Positions 54,669 to 64,000 of a stretch of 64,000 nucleotides of DNA are shown here, piece after piece. A program made the position numbers and the translations under genes. The number at the start of each line of letters is the position of its first letter. Positions within the stretch are counted from its first letter, which is position 1. Origin of the DNA: Ereboglobus sp. PH5-10 (GTDB lineage: Bacteria; Verrucomicrobiota; Verrucomicrobiia; Opitutales; Opitutaceae); the NCBI RefSeq assembly GCF_029504735.1, contig NZ_JAQFIP010000003.1:62001-126000 (forward strand), read 5' to 3'. Below the pieces are notes generated by a model, which saw nothing but the letters and a program-made list of their open reading frames with translations, was not told the origin of the DNA and made no database searches.

Positions 54669-56765
54669 ATGAAACCCAAAATACTTCTGCTCGCCCCCCT
54701 CCTTTTCGCCATTTTTGCGGGCGCGGCAAACGCCGGCACCATCACCATCAAGTCGCTGCTCGATGAAATGACCGACCGCGACGAACGCGCGCGCTTCCCC
54801 GAGCCCGCCTTCACCTGCGCGCAATTCAGCAGCTACGATCGCGCCTCAGTCGCGCCGGACAAACCCGGCTGGTTCGCCAACTCCGACCGCTCCATGTTCC
54901 TCCGCGTCGAGCGCAACAACGGACGCCGCGAGTTCGTCATGTTCGACGCCGGCGGCCCCGGCGCAATCGTCCGCTTCTGGATGACGTTCGCCGGCAAGGA
55001 TTGCGGGCGCGGCACCATGCGCATTTACATCGACGGCGACGACGCGCCTGCCGTCGAGGGCGCGGCGTTCGACATCCTCAGCGGCAGCATCATCGCAGGC
55101 CCGCCGCTCGCCGCGTCCGTCTCCGAGGAAACGCCCTACGAACGGCGCGGGCACAACCTCTACTTCCCGATTCCCTACGCGAGGCATTGCAAAATCACCT
55201 ACGAAAGCGAACGGCTCAGCGAGGACGATCCCGGCGCGAAAAAGGGCGGCACCGAGCGCGTCTATTACAACATAAATTACCGCTCGTATCCCGCCGGCAC
55301 GCCCGTCGAGTCCTTCTCAAAATCCGTCGTGCAACGCCACGCCGGTGCCATCGCCAACGCGCAGGCGCAACTCGCATCCGGCGCCGCGGGCCTCACCATC
55401 AACATCGACGGATATATCACCAACCTCGCCACCAGCCTCGAGCCCGGCGCGAGCCGTGACGTCACCCTGCGCGGCGGCCCTGCCGCCATCGACTGCATCG
55501 CACTGCACCTAGGCGCGGAAAATCAGGAGCAGGCACTCCGCTCCACCATCCTCGAAATCGCGTTCGACGGCGAGCAAACCGTCCGCGTGCCAATCGGCGA
55601 TTTCTTCGGCATCGGTTACAAACAACTTCGCACAAACACCTATTACACCGCGACGGAGAAATCCGGATTCATGCGCGCCGCATGGATCATGCCGTATGAA
55701 AAAACCTGCACCATCACGCTGCGCAATCTCGGCGCGCAAACCGTCCACATGGGCACTTCCGTCGTCATAATCAAAGATTGGAAATGGGACGCGCGCTCCA
55801 TGCACTTCGGCGCGGGCTGGCGCCAATACACCAAGGTCCTCGCCGGCCCTCATGACAAAGCCGTCGACCTCAACTACGCCGAACTCCGCGGCAAGGGCGT
55901 TTATGTCGGCGACAATCTCGCCATCTTCAACACCACCTACCGTTGGTGGGGCGAGGGCGACGAAAAGGTCTATGTTGACGGCGAAAAGTTCCCCTCGCAC
56001 ATCGGCACCGGCACCGAGGATTATTACGGCTACGCATGGTGCCGCCCCGAGGGCTTCACCGGGCATCCGTTCATCGCGCAGCCCTTGGGCGAAGGCAATT
56101 TCGCGCCAAAACTTTCCGTCAACACCCGGTATCGCGGCCTCGACGCCATCCCCTTCGACAAATCGCTCCGCTTCGACATGGAACTGTGGCACTGGTCGCC
56201 CACGCGGGTGAACTACGCGCCCGCCGCCTTCTGGTATATGCTCCCCGGCGGACGCAGCCTCGCGCCCGACAACACCGCCGACGCCCGCGAACCCGTCGCG
56301 CTCGACCGCTCCGACATCATCCCAAGCGATCTCCAAGGGGACAAGGCCGGCGCGCTCTTCATTGAGGGCGAGGATTTGCTCGTTGAAAAAACCACCTCCG
56401 GAAAAGCCGCCGCGCAATCAATCAAGCGACCCATGCCGTGGAGCGGCGGCGCGCAACTCTGGTGGCGTGATCTCAAGCCCGAAGCCCGCGCCACCTTTGC
56501 CTTTTATTCCGACGTCTCCGGCCGCTTCGACATGACCGCATTCCTGACCACCGCGAACGACTACGGCACATTTGATGTCCGGTTGAACGGAAAAATCGTT
56601 TTCAAAAATCTCAACCTCAACACGCCCGAGCTCTACACCACCACCGCGCAAGCCGGCGTCGAACTCGTCAAGGGCAAGAACACCCTCGAGGTCGAACTCG
56701 TCGCGCCGTCCAAGCATCCCGGCGGCAAAACTCACTTCGGCCTCGACAGGCTGCTGTTCAAGTGA
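54669..56765 (+). CDS. DUF2961 (GH172-type) secreted protein
   Basis: About 698 residues. The signal peptide runs MKPKILLLAPLLFAIFAGAA (start 54669; an earlier in-frame ATG adds 10 residues). DUF2961 core motifs: FSSYDRASVAPDKPGWFANS, MFDAGGPGAIVRFWMTFAG, RIYIDGDDAPAVEG, FPIPYARHCKITYES and GTGTEDYYGYAWC (the acidic TEDYYG region is near the presumed active site). A C-terminal beta domain (about 590-698) looks like a carbohydrate-binding module. Characterised DUF2961 enzymes, now GH172, act on fructofuranosyl or arabinofuranosyl linkages; the target here is unknown. Confidence 0.86.
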   Translation: MKPKILLLAPLLFAIFAGAANAGTITIKSLLDEMTDRDERARFPEPAFTCAQFSSYDRASVAPDKPGWFANSDRSMFLRVERNNGRREFVMFDAGGPGAIVRFWMTFAGKDCGRGTMRIYIDGDDAPAVEGAAFDILSGSIIAGPPLAASVSEETPYERRGHNLYFPIPYARHCKITYESERLSEDDPGAKKGGTERVYYNINYRSYPAGTPVESFSKSVVQRHAGAIANAQAQLASGAAGLTINIDGYITNLATSLEPGASRDVTLRGGPAAIDCIALHLGAENQEQALRSTILEIAFDGEQTVRVPIGDFFGIGYKQLRTNTYYTATEKSGFMRAAWIMPYEKTCTITLRNLGAQTVHMGTSVVIIKDWKWDARSMHFGAGWRQYTKVLAGPHDKAVDLNYAELRGKGVYVGDNLAIFNTTYRWWGEGDEKVYVDGEKFPSHIGTGTEDYYGYAWCRPEGFTGHPFIAQPLGEGNFAPKLSVNTRYRGLDAIPFDKSLRFDMELWHWSPTRVNYAPAAFWYMLPGGRSLAPDNTADAREPVALDRSDIIPSDLQGDKAGALFIEGEDLLVEKTTSGKAAAQSIKRPMPWSGGAQLWWRDLKPEARATFAFYSDVSGRFDMTAFLTTANDYGTFDVRLNGKIVFKNLNLNTPELYTTTAQAGVELVKGKNTLEVELVAPSKHPGGKTHFGLDRLLFK

Positions 56766-56775
56766 CCCGGGCTGC

Positions 56776-56824
56776 GGTTTCGACGGTTAGAGCGATCTCA
56801 ACAATCCGACAACCGCCCCGCCCA
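56776..56824. repeat. Dispersed intergenic repeat, copy B
   Basis: Matches 46561-46609 at about 38 of 49 positions. It lies between the ends of the DUF2961 gene and the convergent membrane-anchored unknown. Confidence 0.45.
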
Positions 56825-56876
56825 AAACGATCCTGCGATTTCCAAAACCGCGCCCGGCCCGGTCAATCAAGCCGGC

Positions 56877-57845
56877 CTATCGCATCGGCCCCAGCATCCA
56901 GAGTTGATACTGGATTTTTTCTATTTCGTCGAAGAGGCCGAGTTCGGCGGCGGCGCGCATGCGCAGGCGCAGCACGAGTTCCGACTCGGCCCAGTCGGCC
57001 GGCAGGCGCGATAACGCGAGCCAGCCGTCGCCCATGCGCGCCGGTTTGCTCCAAAGCGCGTCAATCGCCTCCATGACAAGATCGGCGGGCGCAAGCGGAA
57101 GCGAGGCGTCGGTCGCACCGGGCGAGACGAGGAAACGCATCGCGCCGACCTGTGTCTCGCTGCCGGCTTCCCTGACGATGACGTTGTAGATGCGATCCGC
57201 GCGCAGCACGCGATCCTGCGTGGTTTCGAGTTGGTCGATGCGCAAGGGCGGGAGCACGTTGATCGCGACACGGGGTGGAGCGACGGGATCGGCGGGATCA
57301 ACAACCGCCACGTCATAACGCACGCCGGGGCGCGGCTCCCACGTGATGATCGGGTTGGTAAAACGCGTCACACCAAAAGGCGAGGTCACCAGCACGCGCC
57401 CCGTGCTTTCGCGCGGACCGCCGTAACGCGCCGTGATGAGGATTTCTTTTGGCGAAACCAGAAAATCGACCGCGTCCTTCTTGGGCTCCCGCGCGGGTTC
57501 GGGGCGGAGGGTTTCGGGACCCTTGATTTTTTTTGAGGAGGCGTCACCAGGGTGCACGACGATGATGTTTGCGCGCGCGGGCACCTCAATGGCCGAGCCG
57601 GAGGGAACGGCGAGGGTTGTTTCGAACAGAATGTTTTTCCCATTAACACGAACCGTGGTCGCGCCGCCGGGGGAAACGAGATAGGCGGCGGGCAGCACGG
57701 GCTCGGGCTCCTTGCCCCATGCGCGCATGAAAAACGAAACCGCCACGCCGGCGAACACGACGGCGACCACAAAACCCGCCGCCGCAAGCCGTATGATCCG
57801 CCGCCGGCGCCGTTCCTCGGGGGTGAGTCGGAAAAGTTCGTCCAT
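56877..57845 (-). CDS. Membrane-anchored protein of unknown function
   Basis: About 322 residues. A cytoplasmic basic start (MDELFRLTPEERRRRRIIRL) leads into one TM helix (AAAGFVVAVVFAGVAVSFFM). The remainder looks periplasmic and mostly beta: AAYLVSPGGATTVRVNGKNI, then a FecR-like SAIEVPARANIIVVHPGDAS, and a C-terminal helical region (ALSRLPADWAESELVLRLRM). Some features recall FecR-type prefix domains, but no family is recognised with confidence. Start 57845 is chosen because upstream in-frame sequence has no membrane-protein character. Confidence 0.6.
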   Translation of the reverse strand: MDELFRLTPEERRRRRIIRLAAAGFVVAVVFAGVAVSFFMRAWGKEPEPVLPAAYLVSPGGATTVRVNGKNILFETTLAVPSGSAIEVPARANIIVVHPGDASSKKIKGPETLRPEPAREPKKDAVDFLVSPKEILITARYGGPRESTGRVLVTSPFGVTRFTNPIITWEPRPGVRYDVAVVDPADPVAPPRVAINVLPPLRIDQLETTQDRVLRADRIYNVIVREAGSETQVGAMRFLVSPGATDASLPLAPADLVMEAIDALWSKPARMGDGWLALSRLPADWAESELVLRLRMRAAAELGLFDEIEKIQYQLWMLGPMR

Positions 57846-57938
57846 GATGCGCGCAACATGAAGGGGAAATAAGGCGGAAAGGGAAAGCAAAACACGCCTC
57901 GCTTTTTTCCGGGCGTTTTTCAATCTTCCCCGGATATT

Positions 57939-58421
57939 ATGAGCACGGAATCAACCGAATCACTTGTGGACATCGTGGCCAATGCGGCCGCGACGGCGAC
58001 GGAGCGCCCCTCGTGGGACGAATATTTCATGGCGACGGCGCTATTGATCTCGACGCGCTCGCCGTGCGAACGCCTGCATGTCGGCTGCGTGATCGTGAGC
58101 GGCGGCGCGCGCAAAAACCGCATCGTGGCAGCCGGCTACAACGGCTACCTGCCCGGCGTGCCGCACATCTCCCGGGTGCGCGACGGGCACGAGCAATCAA
58201 CCGTGCACGCAGAGCAAAACGCGGTGGCCGACGCCGCGCGCCGCGGCAGCTCGGTGGAAGGCTGCATCGCCTACGTCACACATTATCCGTGCATCAACTG
58301 CGCAAAAATCCTGTCCGCCGCCGGCATCGCCGAAGTGCGCTACCGCGACGACTACAACAACGACCCGATTGTCGCCCCCATGCTCGGTGACGCCGGCGTG
58401 CGCATCGTAAAGCTGGATTAA
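57939..58421 (+). CDS. dCMP deaminase-like protein
   Basis: A 160-residue zinc deaminase. The zinc motifs are STVHAEQNAVADAAR (His-Ala-Glu) and THYPCINCAKILSAAG (Pro-Cys-x-x-Cys), with WDEYFMATALLISTRSPCER near the start and YRDDYNNDPIV near the end, the dCMP deaminase (ComEB) pattern. It converts dCMP to dUMP for thymidylate synthesis. Upstream of rplM. Confidence 0.9.
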   Translation: MSTESTESLVDIVANAAATATERPSWDEYFMATALLISTRSPCERLHVGCVIVSGGARKNRIVAAGYNGYLPGVPHISRVRDGHEQSTVHAEQNAVADAARRGSSVEGCIAYVTHYPCINCAKILSAAGIAEVRYRDDYNNDPIVAPMLGDAGVRIVKLD

Positions 58422-58576
58422 GCCCTGGCGAACAATGCCGATTCCATCGCAAAATGGCGCGTCGTCCGGGCAAATGACAGCCGGCGACACGGCGCAAAAA
58501 AGGGAAAAACGGCGGTTTTTGCAGCCGCCGCGCCCACCGAAAATCTCTCGATTTGAATTTTTCCCAACTTCCGTGG

Positions 58577-58604
58577 TTGACAGTCACCCGCCGTGCGCTA
58601 CCAA
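58577..58604 (+). promoter_or_regulatory. Probable promoter of rplM-rpsI
   Basis: A perfect TTGACA (58577-58582) and TACCAA (58599-58604) are spaced by 16 bases, about 18 bases before the rplM start, so the leader would be very short. Confidence 0.45.
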
Positions 58605-58622
58605 TCAACCCCTTTTCCTTTC

Positions 58623-59054
58623 ATGAAAACGTTCCTCGCCAAGAAAGAGACAGTGCAGCCCAAGTGGTATCTCATCGATGCCGACGGGCTCGTGCTCGGC
58701 CGTCTCGCAGTTAAAGTCGCCAATATTATTCGCGGCCGTCACAAGGCCACCTACACTCCGCATGTTGACACCGGCGATTACGTTGTGGTCATCAACGCCG
58801 AGAAAGTCGCGCTCACCGGCAAGAAAGACGAGCAAAACGAATACATGTTCTTCTCCGGCTACGTCGGCGGCGAAAGCTATCGTTCCCTCGCCCAGATGCG
58901 CGAGCAGAAGCCCGAGTTCATCATCACCCACGCGGTCAAGGGCATGCTCCCGAAAAACCGCCTCGCGGCCCAGATGCTCAAGAAACTGCGCGTCTTCAAG
59001 GGCCCGAACCACACGCACGAGGCGCAAAACCCCGTCACAATCACTCTCAAATAA
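58623..59054 (+). CDS. rplM: 50S ribosomal protein L13
   Basis: A 143-residue protein starting at 58623 (MKTFLAKKETVQPKWYLIDA). L13 motifs: VLGRLAVKVANIIRGRHKAT, GDYVVVINAEKVALTGKK and AVKGMLPKNRLAAQMLKKLR. It is followed after 7 bases by rpsI, the conserved L13-S9 operon. Confidence 0.98.
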   Translation: MKTFLAKKETVQPKWYLIDADGLVLGRLAVKVANIIRGRHKATYTPHVDTGDYVVVINAEKVALTGKKDEQNEYMFFSGYVGGESYRSLAQMREQKPEFIITHAVKGMLPKNRLAAQMLKKLRVFKGPNHTHEAQNPVTITLK

Positions 59055-59061
59055 TTAGCCC

Positions 59062-59457
59062 ATGAGCGAAAAAGTCATCCACCTCGGCACTGGCCGTCGC
59101 AAAACCTCGGTCGCCCGCGTCCGCCTTTCCGAAGGCTCGGGCAAGTTCGTCGTCAACGAACTCGAATACGACAAGTATTTCCCGCACGAAACCTTCTCCA
59201 AGGCCGCCTGCGCCCCCTTGATCGTCGCCGAGATGCGCGACAAGGTTGACGTGACCGTCCTCGTTGACGGCGGCGGCGTTTCCGGACAGGCCGGAGCCGT
59301 TGCGCACGGCATCGCCCGCGCCCTCCAGAAGCTCAATCCCGAGCTTCGTCCCGCGCTCAAGAAGGCCGGCCACATCCGCCGCGACCCGCGCGAGAAAGAG
59401 CGTAAGAAAGCCGGCCAGCCCGGCGCCCGCAAGCGCTACCAGTTCTCCAAGCGCTAA
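59062..59457 (+). CDS. rpsI: 30S ribosomal protein S9
   Basis: A 131-residue protein. [14 protein letters not shown] near the N-terminus, [20 protein letters not shown], and a basic C-terminal tail ending KRYQFSKR that reaches the decoding site are diagnostic. Paired with rplM and followed by a terminator. Confidence 0.98.
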   Translation: MSEKVIHLGTGRRKTSVARVRLSEGSGKFVVNELEYDKYFPHETFSKAACAPLIVAEMRDKVDVTVLVDGGGVSGQAGAVAHGIARALQKLNPELRPALKKAGHIRRDPREKERKKAGQPGARKRYQFSKR

Positions 59458-59491
59458 AGACCGCGCCAGTTTTCTTCCAATTTGGAAACCG

Positions 59492-59521
59492 AAACGCCCT
59501 CGAAACCGGGGGCGTTTTTTT
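59492..59521 (+). terminator. Rho-independent terminator after rpsI
   Basis: The stem aaacgccc (59492-59499) pairs with gggcgttt (59510-59517) and is followed by a T-run. Confidence 0.85.
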
Positions 59522-59593
59522 GTGCGTATGTTTTGGAGAAGGAACCTCGCTTTTTTTGCAATACCTATCACTCTGCTAGCAATCGCGAAACCA

Positions 59594-60235
59594 ATGAAGA
59601 ATTTGCTCCTCTCAATATTGTGCAGCACGTTAGCTACCCTGCTGCATGCAGAAACAACTCCAATTCCAGAAACAATCGTTGCGGATGGATTTTCTGTAAC
59701 TTACAAAATCGACGCCCCCGCGCAATGGAACGTGAGTGTCTTGGATAACAAGACACGGATATGCTATAAGCGTCAAAGTGAGAATGCGATGGGCGATTTT
59801 AATGTGATAAAAGTGTCGATTGCCGCCAAATTGCTGACGGAAAAAGACCGTAAGATAGCCGACTCGATGATAAGAAAGGACATTCCGAAATTTCACAAAA
59901 AAACCTTTGGCGACCGGCAATCACTTCTCTTTGAAAAAAAGCCTGTGTTTGAATCAAAAATTGGAAGCGTCTTTTTCTATAAAAGCCGATTTGACGAATG
60001 GCGGGAAACCCAACGAGGAAGGAATCGTCCATTTGATACATCTCGGTTATTTCTTTCGTATGCAGCATTTATATTACCCAAGGATTACAAGACCAATGGA
60101 TATGCCTATATTGTCACGGGCATCGAGATGAATCCCGAATACACCAAAATCCCATCAACCAACCCCCGTTTGCTGGATATATTTCAAGGTATTTTGACAG
60201 GCGTAACGGAGAATCCGGATACAAAGGCCAAATAA
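59594..60235 (+). CDS. Secreted protein of unknown function, AT-rich
   Basis: About 213 residues from ATG 59594: a signal peptide MKNLLLSILCSTLATLLHAE, then a mature protein beginning TTPIPETIVADGFSVTYKID with a QWNVSVLDNKTRICYKRQSE beta-like stretch. No known domain is recognised. Base composition and codon use are visibly AT-richer than the surrounding ribosomal and gyrase genes, suggesting recent acquisition or weak selection. An alternative start at 59528 (MFWRRNLAFF) would add 22 residues and a second hydrophobic stretch. Confidence 0.6.
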   Translation: MKNLLLSILCSTLATLLHAETTPIPETIVADGFSVTYKIDAPAQWNVSVLDNKTRICYKRQSENAMGDFNVIKVSIAAKLLTEKDRKIADSMIRKDIPKFHKKTFGDRQSLLFEKKPVFESKIGSVFFYKSRFDEWRETQRGRNRPFDTSRLFLSYAAFILPKDYKTNGYAYIVTGIEMNPEYTKIPSTNPRLLDIFQGILTGVTENPDTKAK

Positions 60236-63185
<2,950 letters not shown>

Positions 63186-63192
63186 TAAAAAA

Positions 63193-63292
63193 AAGGAGTC
63201 AGAATACAGAAGTCAGGAGACAGGAGAAAAAACCTCCGGCAACCCTCAAGCCCTCTGTATTCCGACTCCTGACTCCTGTATTCTGACTCCTT
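63193..63292. repeat. 27-base inverted repeat between gyrB and gyrA
   Basis: The arms 63193-63219 (aaggagtcagaatacagaag...) and 63266-63292 pair with a single mismatch around a 46-base spacer. The spacer also holds a second partial copy of the right arm (ctgtattccgactcctga). No T-run fits an intrinsic terminator. Confidence 0.8.
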
Positions 63293-63306
63293 CCTCCTTT
63301 TCATAA

Positions 63307-64000
<694 letters not shown>

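Overview
The window is GC-rich, densely coded bacterial chromosome with no plasmid, phage, insertion sequence or CRISPR signature. Gene content points to Verrucomicrobiota, most likely Opitutales/Opitutaceae: DUF1501 and DUF1549/DUF1553 secretory proteins, a PPC-domain protein, a four-helix-bundle suffix protein, a DUF2961 protein, an alpha-2-macroglobulin and a DUF3857-transglutaminase. The taxonomic call is inference from gene families; no search was run.

Layout. 1-5.1 kb: N-terminal part of sucA (minus strand, cut by the window edge), a SUI1/eIF1-like protein and a very large DUF3857/transglutaminase exoprotein. 5.2-11.4 kb: a 2076-residue alpha-2-macroglobulin with an intact CTEQ thioester. 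11.6-15.4 kb: tyrA-aroA-cmk-plsC (aromatic amino acid, nucleotide and phospholipid synthesis). 15.5-17.6 kb: three tandem paralogous secreted proteins with a BamE/SmpA-like C-terminal motif. 17.7-25.1 kb: Gfo/Idh/MocA oxidoreductase with a glycosidase-like protein, a HExxH peptidase-like protein, a DUF502 membrane protein, a RecO-like protein and DAHP synthase. 25.2-32.3 kb: two sets of planctomycete/verrucomicrobial-type secreted proteins (DUF1549/1553 + DUF1501, and esterase + PPC) that share an upstream sequence motif, flanking a four-helix/zinc-ribbon fusion. 32.4-35.1 kb: a two-component system and a vapBC toxin-antitoxin pair. 35.3-39.5 kb: a complete spermidine/putrescine-type ABC transporter transcribed C-D-B-A. 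39.8-45.1 kb: rsmG, yjbQ, tig-clpP and rpsB-tsf. 45.1-50.2 kb: a PLP aminotransferase, tRNA-Leu(UAG), two tandem TlpA-like redox proteins, a sugar isomerase-like protein and rpsU. 50.5-58.4 kb: dnaE, a DUF2961 (GH172-type) protein, a membrane-anchored unknown and a dCMP deaminase-like protein. 58.6-64 kb: rplM-rpsI, a low-GC secreted unknown, gyrB and the start of gyrA.

The housekeeping genes look intact. The more unusual material is (i) several families of short palindromic repeats, in intergenic gaps and apparently inserted in frame into dnaE, gyrB and the macroglobulin gene; (ii) the three-gene secreted BamE-like tandem family; (iii) a large exoprotein whose second transglutaminase-like domain has lost its catalytic cysteine; (iv) a 23-base motif shared in front of two separate secretory-protein operons. 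No clearly new defence or biosynthetic system was recognised.
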